From Segniliparus rotundus DSM 44985 (GTDB taxonomy: Bacteria; Actinomycetota; Actinomycetes; Mycobacteriales; Mycobacteriaceae), in NCBI RefSeq assembly GCF_000092825.1, contig NC_014168.1, positions 1,851,946-1,915,945 on the forward strand: a DNA stretch of 64,000 bases. Reading direction: 5' to 3'. Both the position numbers and the translations under genes were made by a program. This document shows, one piece after another, positions 47,325 to 57,438 of this stretch; within the stretch, counting starts at the first letter, position 1; each line of letters opens with the position of its first letter. A model generated the notes under the pieces. The model saw only the letters and a list, made by a program, of their open reading frames with translations, did not search any database and was not told the origin of the DNA.

Positions 47325-48329
47325 TCACACTGGCTTTCCCGCTGAACACTGCGAGAGGGGAAATGCGTCCACCGCATCCTGCCAGCGCTTCTTTTCCCCG
47401 TCATCGATGAAACTGGCTTCGAAGGAGTTGCGGGCCAACTGGCGCAGGTCTTCGTCGGTGAGGCTGAGCGCGCTCCGCACTGCGGCGAAGTTGTCGTCCA
47501 CATGCCCGCCGAAATAGGCCGGGTCGTCGCTGTTCACCGTCACCAGCAAGCCCGCGTCGAGCATGGCCTTGAGCGGATGCTCGCTGAGCGAGCTGACGCC
47601 TTTGAGGCAGAGATTGGACAACGGGCACACCGTGAGCGGGACGCGCTCCGCCCGCAAGCGGGCCACAAGTTCCGGGTCGGCCAGAGCGCGCACACCGTGG
47701 TCGATCCGTTCGACGCCGAGCACGTCGAGCGCCTCCCACACGTAGTCGGGACCGGCCTCCTCACCCGCGTGCGCGACCTTGTGCAAACCTTCGCCAGCGG
47801 CCATCTCGTAGACGCGCTTGAAGAGCCGGGGCGGGTGGCCGACCTCGGCCGAGTCGAGCCCGACCCCGATGAAGTGCTCCCGGAACGGCAGCGCCGCGCG
47901 CAGGGTCTCTTCGGCGGCTTCGGGGCCGAGGTCGCGCAAGAAGCACAGGATGAGGTCGGCTGCGATTGGCGCGTCCTGGGCGGCAGCGGAGAGGCCATTG
48001 ACCATTGTCTCGAAGCCGATCCCGTTGTTCAGGTGCGTCTGCGGGTCGAAGAACACTTCGGCTCTGCGGACCCCGGCGGCGGCGGCGCGGCGCAAGTACG
48101 CGGCCATGAGGTCGTAGAAGTCCTCTTCGGCGCGCAGCACGGCAAGGTTCGCGTAGTAGACGTCGAGAAAGGACTGCAAATTCGTGAAATGGCGGTATCG
48201 CCCGGCCAGCGCCACCGGGTCGTATGTCGGCAACGCCACCCCGTTGCGCCGGGCGAGCGACACGAGGAGTTCGGCCTCCAACGTGCCTTCGACGTGGACG
48301 TGCAGCTCGGCGACAGGCAACGGGGTCAT
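47325..48329 (-). CDS. Adenine-deaminase-type purine deaminase
   Basis: 334 aa amidohydrolase of the adenosine/adenine deaminase family. Metal ligands: ELHVHVEGT near the start, KVAHAGEE (His-Ala-Gly-Glu), IDHGVRAL and NSDDPAYFGGHV. FFDPQTHLNNGIGF, GLDSAEVGHPPRLF and SDDPAYFGG are the sequence marks I associate with adenine deaminases of the PA0148/Aah1 kind rather than true adenosine deaminases (whose motif is TDDP). Start at ATG 48329. It is convergent with the LysR gene and likely serves adenine salvage to hypoxanthine. Confidence 0.88.
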   Translation of the reverse strand: MTPLPVAELHVHVEGTLEAELLVSLARRNGVALPTYDPVALAGRYRHFTNLQSFLDVYYANLAVLRAEEDFYDLMAAYLRRAAAAGVRRAEVFFDPQTHLNNGIGFETMVNGLSAAAQDAPIAADLILCFLRDLGPEAAEETLRAALPFREHFIGVGLDSAEVGHPPRLFKRVYEMAAGEGLHKVAHAGEEAGPDYVWEALDVLGVERIDHGVRALADPELVARLRAERVPLTVCPLSNLCLKGVSSLSEHPLKAMLDAGLLVTVNSDDPAYFGGHVDDNFAAVRSALSLTDEDLRQLARNSFEASFIDDGEKKRWQDAVDAFPLSQCSAGKPV

Positions 48330-48460
48330 AGCCCAACTGTAACCCGACCAGTACCCCGCAGGGGTATCTCGCGCTTTCGTCCAGAGCGGACCGGGCAGAG
48401 CGTGCGCCCATGTCCGCCGCCGCAAGGGCGGGCGCCCTGGCCGGGGAATCGACCGGAAAA

Positions 48461-51400
48461 CTAGTGCGAGCCCCGTGCCATGGACCGAACCCAACGGGTC
48501 GCCACCGAGATGGCGGCCAGGTCGGCGACCTGCGACGCGAACACCCCGGCGAGCGCGTCCTGCGCGCGGTTGACCCTGGCCGAGTTCCGCGCCCGCCAGT
48601 CGGCGATATGCTCCTCGGGCGACTCGGCGGGGTCGCTGTCCGCCATCACGTCCAAAGTCAACGAGCGCAGCGCCGCGTGCAGTTCCTCGCGAAGCGCAAG
48701 CCGGGCCTTGACCTGCCATTGGTCCTCGACCGGGAGGAGATTGGCGAGATTGAGCACCCGATCCACCCCGAGTTCGGAGCCGATCCGGAAATACAGCTCG
48801 CCCACCGGCGCGCAAGGACGCTCGACAAGCTCTGCGACATCGATGATGTCGAGCAGACGGAACTCGTAGACCAGCCGCGCCGCCCGCGCGGCCAACGCCT
48901 CCGGAGCCCCCAGCCGTGCCATCGAGTCGCGCAGCGCCGAGAAGCTGGCCACGTCGTCGCCGCGCAGCCAGGTGGGCAAAAGCTCCGTCAACTCCTTGAC
49001 CTTCGGGGCGTACCGAGCGATCTCGGAGCGCATCGCGAGCGGTTGCGGCCGGTTCGTGACCAACCATCGGCACGAACGGTCCAGGAGCCTGCGGACCTGC
49101 GCGAGCACCCGGTCCGCTGCCGCGGCGGGCATCTCGTGCGGCCGTGTGGGACCGAGCGTCTGCGGCAGGTCGAAAATCTCCACCGCCGCCGAGAAGGACC
49201 GCGCCACGTCCGAGACGCACACCCCGGACTCCTCCGACATCCGGAAGGCGAACGTCGTCCCGCCGAGGTCGACGATCTCATTGGTGAGCAGTGTGGCGAC
49301 GATCTGCCTGCGCAGGGCGTGCGAGCCAACGCCCGCCTTCGCCTCGGCCGGGAGTCCCGAAGGGAAGTAGGCGCGCAGCTTCGGCTCGTACATCTCGCTG
49401 TCGGGCACATCGCTTTCCAGCAGGTCGTGCTTGAGGCTGAGCTTCGCGTACGCCAGCAGCACCGAAAGCTCCGGCGAGCTCAAGCCCTCCCCCGCCTTGC
49501 CCCGCTCGCGCAAGGATTCGGGCTCGGGCAGGAACTCCACCTCGCGGTCCAGCCTGCCCGCCGAGACCAGCTCCTCGATCTGCCGCGCGTGCACGTCCAC
49601 GAACTGCGCGGCGGTGCGCCTGGCGAAACCCAGCTCGTTGTTCTGCGCGATGTTGTCGGCGAGCACCAGCTCGGCGACCTCGTCGGTGAGCGACTCCAAG
49701 AGCAGCGCGCGCCGGTCCTGCGGGAGCTGTCCGGCGGCTTCGAGCTGGCTCAAGAGGATTTTGATGTTCACCTCGTGGTCCGAACAGTCCACCCCGGCGG
49801 AGTTGTCGATGGCGTCGGTGTTGATCCGCCCGCCCGCCCGGGCGTATTCGATCCGGCCCAATTGGGTCGCCCCGAGGTTCCCCCCTTCGCCGACCACTTT
49901 GGCCCGCACGTCCGAGCCGTCCACCCGCAGTTCGTCGTTGGTCTTGTCGCCCACCTCGGCGTCGGACTGGCCACTCGCTTTGATGTACGTCCCGATCCCG
50001 CCGTTCCACAGCAGGTCGACCGGAGCCTTGAGGATCGCTCGGATGAGCTCGGGGGGCGAGAGCTCGGCCACCTCGTCCGGCAGGCCGAGGGCGGCGCGGA
50101 CCTGCGGGCTGAGCGGGACAGCTTTCACGCCGCGAGCCCACACGCCGCCACCAGCGCTGATGAGCGACGCGTCGTAGTCCGCCCATGAGGAGCGCGGGAG
50201 CTGGAAGAGGCGCTCGCGCTCGGCGAACGAGCGCGCCGCGTCCGGGTCGGGGTCGAGGAACACATGCCGGTGGTCGAACGCGGCGAGCAACCGGATGTGC
50301 GGACTGCGCAACATGCCGTTGCCGAACACGTCGCCCGACATGTCGCCGACGCCGACGACGGTGAAGTCGCTCGTCTGCGGATCGACGCCGAGCTCCCAGA
50401 AGTGCCGTCGCACGCTCTCCCACGCGCCGCGGGCGGTGATGCCCATGGCCTTGTGGTCGTAGCCGACCGAGCCGCCCGAGGCGAAGGCGTCGCCGAGCCA
50501 GAACCCGAAGCTCTTCGCGATCTCGTTCGCCGTGTCGGAGAACGTCGCGGTGCCTTTGTCCGCGGCGACCACCAAATACGGGTCGTCATTGTCGCGCCGC
50601 ACCACATCAGGGGGGCCGACGACGGCCCTGGTCTGCGGGTCGATGTTGTCAGTCAGCTCCAACAGGGCGCCGATGAACAGTTTGTAACAGGCCAGGCCCT
50701 CGGCGCGCGACGCGTCCGGCGGGACTGGGCGTTTGACGACGAAACCGCCCTTCGCCCCGACCGGGACAATGACGGCGTTCTTCGTGGTCTGCGCCTTCGC
50801 GAGGCCCAGGATCTCGGTGCGGAAGTCGGAGACCCGGTCCGACCAGCGGATGCCGCCGCGCGCCACCGCGCCGAAGCGCAGATGCGTCCCCTGCACCCTC
50901 GGCGAGGAGACGAAGACCTCGAACTCCGGCACCGGCTTCGGCAAGTTCTTCAGGGAGCCAAGGACGAGCTTGCGGGGGGCGAGCTTCAGGGCGATCACGC
51001 CCCCGCCCGTCGGCGCGGAGCCATCGGCGCCCTCCGGCCGGAAGAAGTTCGTCCGCAACGTCGCCTCGATCAGATCGAGGTACGCCAGCAAAACCCGGTC
51101 CTCGTCCAAAGAGATCACCGAAGCGACTGCCTGACGCAATTCCTCCAGAATCCGGTCCCGTGCCGCGTTGGAGGCTTCTTGGGGATGGAACGTCGCGCGG
51201 AACAGGCGCACCAGAAGAACCGCCGTGTCCGCGTAGCGCAGGAGGACCCGGCTGATGTGGCTCGACGGGTACGGGAAGTCGATTTGTCGCAAGTACTGGG
51301 CGTAGACGCGCAGCAGCGAGACTTCCCGCCAGCTCAGGCCCGCCTGCAACGTGAGGACGCCGAGCTGGTCCGCCTCCGACTCTCCGTTCCAGAGCGCCTC

Positions 51401-53203
51401 CATCGCGTCGACCAGCTTCTCGCGGGTCCCCTGCTCCGACAAGGGGCCGGACCGTTCCTGGGCGCTGCGCTTCTCGGCCGCGACCCCGAACTGATAGATC
51501 CAGCACTGCTCCCCGTCAGCGCGGCGCAGCCCGTGCGGCCGCTCGAAGAGCACTGCGAGCCCCAGGCTCGTCATCAACGGCAGGACTTTGCTGATCGTGA
51601 CCGGCTCCCCGCAGACGTACAGCACCAGGGCCGCGTCGGCGCCGTCCGTGTCGGCGGCGTCCTCCACCCGCACGCGCACGCCCCCTCGGCTGAGCCCTTG
51701 GAGAATGTTCACATCCTCGACCGCGCGCTGCGGGGTGAACGCCTCCTGGTACGAGAGCGGCAGGGCCTCGGCGTACCACTGGGCGGTCGCGGGGGTCAGC
51801 CCGGCCTCCTCCACAAGCCGGTCCGCCCATGTCCTGGACTCGGCGGCGAGCAGGGCCTGTATCCGGTCCTCGTTGGCCGAGGCGCAGTCCGGCTCCGACG
51901 CGAACGGGCCGCGAACCGTGAAAAACACCCACGCGGCAGATTCGGTCACTCTGGCGCTGTAGTCGATCGCAGCCGCCCCGAACTCGCGGAGCAAAACGTC
52001 CTGCATCGCGAGGCGCACCGCCGTGGTGTAGCGGTCTTGCGGCAGCCGCGCCCACGCCAGGACCCGCTCGCCGAGCGGGTCCTGGCGCAGGAAAAGCCGG
52101 AGCCCGCGCCGATCGGCGACGTCCAGCGCGCAGGACGCGATCTTCTGCAGCATGTCAAGGCCCATGCAGAACAGCTCGGGCCGAGGCAGCCCGGAAATCA
52201 CCTCAAGAATCTGTTGGCCGGAGTAAGAGTCGAGCCGGACGCCGCAGGAAGCCACGACCTTGAGCGCCCGCTCCCCCACAACCGGGACGTCCAGAACGTT
52301 CCCGTGCACGGCGGACACAGGGAACATCCCGAGGAACCGGTGTTCTCGGCGCAGAGCCCCTTGGGCGTCGATTTCCCGCACCATGACCGTATAAGGATGG
52401 CGCGACGACCCGACGACGGACGGGCGGGGGCTCTGCGCCACGACGAGGACCGCCTCGCCCGGGACGGGCGCGGCGGACAGCGGGAGCAGCTGCGGCGCGC
52501 GCTCTCGAAGCACGCCGAGGCCGCTGGCCTCGTCCGGGCGCCACCGCCCGTCCCCGTCAGGCGCAAAGGACCGATAGCCCAAGAAGACGAAATGATCGTC
52601 GGCCAACCACCGCAACAGCCGGGAGGCGTTGGCAAGCTCCACGTCCGTCCCCTGGCCCGGCAGGTCGTCAGCGAGCTGCCGCAGACGGCCGAGGACGGCA
52701 GCGTGGTCCGCATGGGCGTGCCGCACGTCGCGCAGCACGCCGACGAGCCCCGCGTCGATCTCGGCGACGAGTTCGTCAGGGGTGTCCGGGGCGAGGGTGG
52801 CTTGGATCCACGACTCAGCGTGCGCGGCCCTGGGCTCTGTCTCGTCAAGGACCAGTTCGAGCAGATTTCCGCCGTCGTCTCTGCGCACCGCGAGAACGGG
52901 GTGCTCCAGGGCGGTGATGCGAGCGCCGAAGGATTCCACGAGGGAGGAGACGGACTGCACCAGGAGCGGGGCGTCGTCGGTGACGACGAAAACTGTGGGG
53001 ACGCCGCGCAGCCGCGCCGCCCGCGCGCAATCCGCGCCAGGTCGGCGGACAGCGCCCAAGCTGATGTGGTCGAGCATGGCGTGCAGATCGGGGTCGGCCG
53101 AATCGGCGTAAACCCTCGCGAAGCCGTCGAGCCGTGACCGCTGCTCGGCGGAGAGCTCTCCGAGCGCCCGGCCCATGCCCGCCAGTTCAATCCTTGTGGC
53201 CAT
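48461..53203 (-). CDS. gdh: NAD-specific glutamate dehydrogenase, large (180-kDa class)
   Basis: 1580 aa. Interconverts glutamate and 2-oxoglutarate plus ammonium with NAD. The large class has long N-terminal regulatory ACT-like and helical regions (to about residue 650). The catalytic domain then shows RGGIRWSDRVSDFRTEILGL and VIVPVGAKGGFVVK (catalytic Lys), followed by the Rossmann part (DMSGDVFGNGMLRS) and a helical C-terminal tail. ATG 53203 is used, with AAGGGA six bases upstream; an earlier start adds 14 residues. In mycobacteria this enzyme is controlled by GarA; no regulatory site can be read here. Confidence 0.96.
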   Translation of the reverse strand: MATRIELAGMGRALGELSAEQRSRLDGFARVYADSADPDLHAMLDHISLGAVRRPGADCARAARLRGVPTVFVVTDDAPLLVQSVSSLVESFGARITALEHPVLAVRRDDGGNLLELVLDETEPRAAHAESWIQATLAPDTPDELVAEIDAGLVGVLRDVRHAHADHAAVLGRLRQLADDLPGQGTDVELANASRLLRWLADDHFVFLGYRSFAPDGDGRWRPDEASGLGVLRERAPQLLPLSAAPVPGEAVLVVAQSPRPSVVGSSRHPYTVMVREIDAQGALRREHRFLGMFPVSAVHGNVLDVPVVGERALKVVASCGVRLDSYSGQQILEVISGLPRPELFCMGLDMLQKIASCALDVADRRGLRLFLRQDPLGERVLAWARLPQDRYTTAVRLAMQDVLLREFGAAAIDYSARVTESAAWVFFTVRGPFASEPDCASANEDRIQALLAAESRTWADRLVEEAGLTPATAQWYAEALPLSYQEAFTPQRAVEDVNILQGLSRGGVRVRVEDAADTDGADAALVLYVCGEPVTISKVLPLMTSLGLAVLFERPHGLRRADGEQCWIYQFGVAAEKRSAQERSGPLSEQGTREKLVDAMEALWNGESEADQLGVLTLQAGLSWREVSLLRVYAQYLRQIDFPYPSSHISRVLLRYADTAVLLVRLFRATFHPQEASNAARDRILEELRQAVASVISLDEDRVLLAYLDLIEATLRTNFFRPEGADGSAPTGGGVIALKLAPRKLVLGSLKNLPKPVPEFEVFVSSPRVQGTHLRFGAVARGGIRWSDRVSDFRTEILGLAKAQTTKNAVIVPVGAKGGFVVKRPVPPDASRAEGLACYKLFIGALLELTDNIDPQTRAVVGPPDVVRRDNDDPYLVVAADKGTATFSDTANEIAKSFGFWLGDAFASGGSVGYDHKAMGITARGAWESVRRHFWELGVDPQTSDFTVVGVGDMSGDVFGNGMLRSPHIRLLAAFDHRHVFLDPDPDAARSFAERERLFQLPRSSWADYDASLISAGGGVWARGVKAVPLSPQVRAALGLPDEVAELSPPELIRAILKAPVDLLWNGGIGTYIKASGQSDAEVGDKTNDELRVDGSDVRAKVVGEGGNLGATQLGRIEYARAGGRINTDAIDNSAGVDCSDHEVNIKILLSQLEAAGQLPQDRRALLLESLTDEVAELVLADNIAQNNELGFARRTAAQFVDVHARQIEELVSAGRLDREVEFLPEPESLRERGKAGEGLSSPELSVLLAYAKLSLKHDLLESDVPDSEMYEPKLRAYFPSGLPAEAKAGVGSHALRRQIVATLLTNEIVDLGGTTFAFRMSEESGVCVSDVARSFSAAVEIFDLPQTLGPTRPHEMPAAAADRVLAQVRRLLDRSCRWLVTNRPQPLAMRSEIARYAPKVKELTELLPTWLRGDDVASFSALRDSMARLGAPEALAARAARLVYEFRLLDIIDVAELVERPCAPVGELYFRIGSELGVDRVLNLANLLPVEDQWQVKARLALREELHAALRSLTLDVMADSDPAESPEEHIADWRARNSARVNRAQDALAGVFASQVADLAAISVATRWVRSMARGSH

Positions 53204-53308
53204 CGGCTGTCCCTTCTCGCTCTTTCCCGCAGCGCGCGAGCGCAAGGACCGAGGCGCGGCCCGGGGAGCCGACCGAGCCGGTCGGACGGCGGGGCCGCGG
53301 GCGGATGG

Positions 53309-54526
53309 TCATGCCAACTCGGCTTGCAAATTCTCGTCCAGGGCGGCGAGGAACTCCTCCGTGGTGAGCCAGCCTTGGCCGTCGCCCACCAAAAGCGCCA
53401 GGTCTTTGGTCATTTTCCCGTCTTCGATCGTGCGCACCACCACGTCTTCGAGTTTGTGGGCGAACGCCTCGACCGCTCGGGAGCCGTCGAGGCGGCCTCG
53501 GTGCGCGATACCTCTCGTCCAGGCGAAAATCGAGGCCACCGGGTTCGTGGAGGTGGGCTTGCCCTGCTGGTACTGGCGGTAGTGCCGAGTCACGGTGCCG
53601 TGCGCGGCTTCGGACTCGCAGATCTTGCCGTCGGGGGTGAGCAGTACCGACGTCATCAGGCCCAAGGAGCCGAAGCCTTGCGCCACGGTGTCCGACTGCA
53701 CGTCGCCGTCGTAGTTCTTGCAGGCCCAGACATAGCCGCCCTCCCATTTGAGCGCGGAGGCCACCATGTCGTCGATCAAACGGTGCTCGTAGGTGAGCCC
53801 GGCCGCGTCGAACTCCGCCTTGAACTCCTGCTCGTAGACCTCTTGGAAGATGTCTTTGAACGCACCGTCGTACGCCTTGAGAATGGTGTTCTTCGTCGAA
53901 AGGTACACCGGGTAGTTCTGTTGCAGCCCGTAGTTCAAGGACGCGCGGGCGAAGTCGCGGATCGACTCGTTGAAGTTGTACATCCCCATGACGACGCCGC
54001 CCTCTTGCGGGAGCTTCACCACTTCGTGCTGGATCGGCTCACCGCCGTCCGCCGGGGTGTAGGTGATGGTGACCGTGCCCGCTCCGGACGCTTTGAAGTC
54101 GGTCGCGCGATACTGGTCGCCGAAGGCGTGGCGGCCGATGATGATCGGTTTGGTCCAGCCGGGGACGAGCCTGGGCACGCTGGCGATGATGATCGGCGCC
54201 CGGAAGATCGTCCCGCCGAGAATGTTGCGGATGGTGCCGTTCGGGGAGCGCCACATCTTCTTGAGGCCGAACTCCACCACGCGGGCCTCGTCCGGGGTGA
54301 TCGTGGCGCACTTGACCCCGACCCCGTGGCGTTTGATCGCCTCGGCGGCTTCGACGGTCACTCGGTCGTCCGTCGCGTCGCGGTTCTCGATCCCCAGGTC
54401 GTAGTAGTCGAGTTCGATGTCAAGGTATGGATGGATGAGCTTGTCTTTGATGAACTTCCAGATGATCCGCGTCATCTCGTCGCCATCGAGTTCGACGACG
54501 ACTCCCTCTACCTTGATTTTGGACAT
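53309..54526 (-). CDS. icd: NADP-dependent isocitrate dehydrogenase (eukaryote-like class)
   Basis: 405 aa. Oxidative decarboxylation of isocitrate to 2-oxoglutarate in the TCA cycle. [51 protein letters not shown] and [15 protein letters not shown] are hallmarks of the homodimeric eukaryote-like subfamily, as in mycobacterial Icd1. ATG 54526 follows AGGAGGG at a rather long spacing; an in-frame TTG at 54562 is the alternative. Divergent from metY across the SAM-IV leader. Confidence 0.97.
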   Translation of the reverse strand: MSKIKVEGVVVELDGDEMTRIIWKFIKDKLIHPYLDIELDYYDLGIENRDATDDRVTVEAAEAIKRHGVGVKCATITPDEARVVEFGLKKMWRSPNGTIRNILGGTIFRAPIIIASVPRLVPGWTKPIIIGRHAFGDQYRATDFKASGAGTVTITYTPADGGEPIQHEVVKLPQEGGVVMGMYNFNESIRDFARASLNYGLQQNYPVYLSTKNTILKAYDGAFKDIFQEVYEQEFKAEFDAAGLTYEHRLIDDMVASALKWEGGYVWACKNYDGDVQSDTVAQGFGSLGLMTSVLLTPDGKICESEAAHGTVTRHYRQYQQGKPTSTNPVASIFAWTRGIAHRGRLDGSRAVEAFAHKLEDVVVRTIEDGKMTKDLALLVGDGQGWLTTEEFLAALDENLQAELA

Positions 54527-54661
54527 TCGGTGTCCGGCCCTCCTGGGATCGGCGTGCGTCAAATCCGCGCCGGGGTGTGGCGCCTGACCTTTTCCAACTT
54601 ACCTCTTCGCCACGACTGTTCCGCAGCGCCATGACCTTCCCCTCGGTGCGTTATGATGTTC

Positions 54662-54746
54662 CCAGGTCAAGAGTCCTAGCAACAAGCCCCGGCTCGCTAG
54701 GCGGCAACCCCCGTACCGCGGCGGGGTGCTCCGGGTGAGGACCTGG
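54662..54746 (+). ncRNA. SAM-IV riboswitch aptamer
   Basis: The 5' leader of metY folds as a SAM-IV-type aptamer. P1 is CCAGGTC (54662-54668) with GACCTGG (54740-54746). P2 is CCTAGC/GCTAGG closing the loop AACAAGCCCCGGCTC. P3 is CCCCCG/CGGGG. The P2-loop CCCGG can pair with downstream CCGGG to give the diagnostic pseudoknot. The core GGCAACCC is the SAM-binding element shared with SAM-I. SAM-IV elements are known in actinobacteria upstream of methionine genes. High SAM should lower expression of metY-metX. Confidence 0.88.
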
Positions 54747-54862
54747 TTTGCCTGCGAAACCCGCAGGCGGCAAGCGCGGGTCCCCGTTCGAGGGGCTCCT
54801 GGGAAAGCCGGTCGCCCGAGATCGGCCGACGCAACAAGGAGCCCGAGGGATGTGGTACCCCT

Positions 54863-54891
54863 CTCCAGACAAAACCCTCGACCCCTTGGAG
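54863..54891 (+). promoter_or_regulatory. Candidate ribosome-site-masking stem before metY
   Basis: CTCCA (54863-54867) can pair with TGGAG (54887-54891), which is the metY Shine-Dalgarno sequence. A competing pair, CGAGGG (54844-54849) with CCCTCG (54875-54880), uses the loop of that stem. A further eight-base pair (GGGCTCCT with AGGAGCCC) lies upstream. This suggests the riboswitch acts on translation initiation; no classical terminator with a U-tract is seen. Confidence 0.4.
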
Positions 54892-54896
54892 CGACT

Positions 54897-56201
54897 GTGA
54901 CCGACACTTCCACCGCACCCGAAACCTCGAACTGGAGCTTCGAGACCAAGCAGATCCACGCGGGCCAGTTCCCCGACTCGCAGACCTTCGCGAGGGCTCT
55001 GCCGATCTACCAGACGACCTCGTACGTCTTCCAAGACACAGAGCACGCGGCGGGGCTTTTCGACCTCTCCGTCGAAGGCAACGCGTACACCCGGCTCTCG
55101 AACCCGACGAACCTCGTCGTCGAAGAGCGGATCGCCGCCCTGGAAGGCGGCGTGGCCGCCCTCCTGTTGGGCTCGGGGCAGGCAGCGGAGTCGATCGCCC
55201 TGCTCAACCTCGCCGAAGCGGGCGACCACATCGTGTCCAGCCCCCGGCTCTACGGCGGCACCCAGAACTTGCTCCAGCACACCTTGCCCAAACTGGGCGT
55301 CCAGGTCACTTTCGTGGAAGACCCGGACAAGCTGGACCAATGGCGAGCGGCTGTGCAGCCGAACACGAAGGCGTTCTTCGGCGAGACCATCTCGAACCCG
55401 CTAGGCGACGTCTTCGACATCCCCGGAGTCGCCGACGTGGCGCACGAGCACGACATCGCCCTCGTCGTGGACAACACCGTCGCCACGCCGTACCTGCTCA
55501 ACCCGATCCAACACGGGGCGGACATCGTGGTGCACTCCGCGACCAAATACCTCGGCGGACACGGCACGGCCATCGCGGGCGTGCTGGTCGACGGCGGAAA
55601 CTTCGACTGGGCCAGCGGGCGCTACCCTCAGTACACCACCCCGGACGCGAGCTACCACGGCCTGGTGTGGGCCGAGCAGGGCCCACCAGCCTTCGCGCTG
55701 AAAGCCCGCACCCAATTCCTGCGCGATCTGGGCCCGGCGCTGTCCCCGTTCAACGCGTTCCTCTTGGCTCAGGGGCTGGAGACGCTGAGCCTGCGCGTGG
55801 AACGGCATGTCGCCAACGCCCGAAAAGTGGCCGAGTTCCTCGCCGGACACCCGCAGGTGCGCTCGGTGAACTATTCCGGCTTGCCCTCCTCGCCGTGGCA
55901 CGAGCGCGCGAAACAGCTGCTGCCGAAGGGGCAAGGCGCTGTGTTGGCCTTCGAGATCGACGGCGGACTGGACGCGGGCAAGCGCTTCGTGAACGCCTTG
56001 CGCCTGCACAGCCATGTGGCGAATATCGGCGACGTCCGCTCGTTGGTCATCCATCCGGCTTCGACAACGCACTCCCAGCTCACGCCGCAAGCGCAACTGC
56101 AGGCCGGAGTCACCCCTGGCCTTGTGCGGCTCGCAGTCGGCCTCGAGGGCGTCGACGACATCATTGCCGACCTCGTGCTCGGATTCGAAGGGGCCCGATG
56201 A
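54897..56201 (+). CDS. metY: O-acetylhomoserine sulfhydrylase
   Basis: 434 aa PLP enzyme that makes homocysteine from O-acetylhomoserine and sulfide. PLP lysine is Lys217 in HSATKYLGGHGTAIAG. Other marks: YTRLSNPTNLVVEERIAALEGG, SSPRLYGGTQNLL, FGETISNPLGDVFDI, VDNTVATPYLLNP, and a C-terminal SLVIHPASTTHSQL. GTG start with TTGGAG five bases upstream. It is preceded by a SAM-IV leader and followed by metX, the mycobacterial arrangement. A 33-codon ORF lies between the two genes. Confidence 0.97.
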   Translation: MTDTSTAPETSNWSFETKQIHAGQFPDSQTFARALPIYQTTSYVFQDTEHAAGLFDLSVEGNAYTRLSNPTNLVVEERIAALEGGVAALLLGSGQAAESIALLNLAEAGDHIVSSPRLYGGTQNLLQHTLPKLGVQVTFVEDPDKLDQWRAAVQPNTKAFFGETISNPLGDVFDIPGVADVAHEHDIALVVDNTVATPYLLNPIQHGADIVVHSATKYLGGHGTAIAGVLVDGGNFDWASGRYPQYTTPDASYHGLVWAEQGPPAFALKARTQFLRDLGPALSPFNAFLLAQGLETLSLRVERHVANARKVAEFLAGHPQVRSVNYSGLPSSPWHERAKQLLPKGQGAVLAFEIDGGLDAGKRFVNALRLHSHVANIGDVRSLVIHPASTTHSQLTPQAQLQAGVTPGLVRLAVGLEGVDDIIADLVLGFEGAR

Positions 56202-56299
56202 AGTCACCGGCTCCGCCCGCGGTCCTGTGCCAGTTGTCGGAACTCCGCCCGGCGGAACACAACATGCCGCCGGGGCGCTCTGAGGCAGCCTCGGCGTGA
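56198..56299 (+). CDS. 33-codon ORF bridging metY and metX
   Basis: An ATG overlaps the metY stop (ATGA, 56198-56201). The frame runs 33 codons (begins [18 protein letters not shown]) and its TGA overlaps the metX start (GTGA, 56296-56299). The exact fit at both ends suggests it carries ribosomes from metY to metX. The peptide has no recognised motif and may be a coupling device rather than a functional protein. Confidence 0.4.
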   Translation: MKSPAPPAVLCQLSELRPAEHNMPPGRSEAASA

Positions 56300-57438
56300 C
56301 CGGCACCGAACTCGGCGACCGGCCCCGCCTCACCGACTGGGCGCGCTGCCCGGACGGCGAGCAGCAGCGCGTCCGGATCGGCTCGGTCCCGCTGGACCGG
56401 GGCGGGCAGCTCGTCGGCGTTGTGATGGCCTTCCGCCGCTGGGGCAAACCAACGCCCGGGCTGGACAACGTCGTCCTCGTGCTGCACGCGCTCACCGGCG
56501 ACGACAACGTCGCCGGGGCCGACGAGCCGGACGGGCGCCGCTCTGGCTGGTGGGACGGGACAGTCGGGCCAGGAGCTGTGCTCGACACCCGGCGCTGGTG
56601 CGTCATCGCCGCCAACGTGCTCGGCGGGTGCTGCGGTTCAACCGGGCCGTCGTCTCCTGGCCCGGACGGCAAGGCGTGGGGCTCGCGTTTCCCCCGGATC
56701 ACCGTCCGCGACCAGGTGCGCGCCGAAGCCGCCCTCGCCGACGCCCTCGGCGTGCGACGGTTCGCCAGCGTCATCGGCGGCTCGATGGGCGGCGCGCGGG
56801 CGCTCGAATGGATCGTCGGCTATCCCCGGCGCACCGCCAGCGGGCTCGTCCTCGCTGTCGGCGCGCGGGCCTCAGCAGACCAAATCGGCACACAGACCGC
56901 GCAAATCCAAGCGATTCAGGCCGATCCCGACTGGCACGGCGGGGACTACCACAGCACAGGCCGAGCCCCCCTCGCGGGCATGGGGATCGCGCGCCGGTTC
57001 GCGCATCTGACCTACCGATCCGAAGCAGAGCTGGACGAACGGTTCGGCAACGAGGCGCAAAGCGGCGAGGAGCCCCTGTGGCGAGGGCGGTACGCCATCA
57101 CCAGCTACCTCGACCATCAAGCGCGCAAACTCGCCACGCGGTTCGACCCCGGCAGCTACGTCGCGCTGTCCGACTCGCTCAACCACCACGATGTGGGCCG
57201 GGGGCGGGGCGGGATCGAAGCGGCGCTCGGCGGCTGCGACGTGCCGACTGTGGTGGCCGGGATCGACAGCGACCGGCTCTACCCGCTGCACCAGCAAGAG
57301 GAAATCGCCAAACACCTCGCGGGCTCCTCCCCGTTGCGCGTGATCCACTCCAAATACGGCCATGACGGTTTCCTGGTCGAAGCCGAAGCGGTGGGCGAAG
57401 TGATCGAAGAGACGCTGGCCCGCGCCGAGCGCGGCTAA
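56296..57438 (+). CDS. metX: Homoserine O-acetyltransferase
   Basis: 380 aa alpha/beta hydrolase-fold enzyme that acetylates homoserine with acetyl-CoA to feed MetY. Nucleophile Ser163 in [14 protein letters not shown], substrate loop [15 protein letters not shown], acid in [11 protein letters not shown], and catalytic His in [14 protein letters not shown] start. The region upstream of the start has only a weak Shine-Dalgarno sequence, so initiation may depend on coupling through the 33-codon ORF. The stop overlaps that of convergent DUF3017 by four bases. Confidence 0.97.
   Translation: MTGTELGDRPRLTDWARCPDGEQQRVRIGSVPLDRGGQLVGVVMAFRRWGKPTPGLDNVVLVLHALTGDDNVAGADEPDGRRSGWWDGTVGPGAVLDTRRWCVIAANVLGGCCGSTGPSSPGPDGKAWGSRFPRITVRDQVRAEAALADALGVRRFASVIGGSMGGARALEWIVGYPRRTASGLVLAVGARASADQIGTQTAQIQAIQADPDWHGGDYHSTGRAPLAGMGIARRFAHLTYRSEAELDERFGNEAQSGEEPLWRGRYAITSYLDHQARKLATRFDPGSYVALSDSLNHHDVGRGRGGIEAALGGCDVPTVVAGIDSDRLYPLHQQEEIAKHLAGSSPLRVIHSKYGHDGFLVEAEAVGEVIEETLARAERG

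Noticed and set aside
50264-53137. 957-codon frame opposite gdh
   Set aside because: Antisense shadow of the large glutamate dehydrogenase; no domain or ribosome site.
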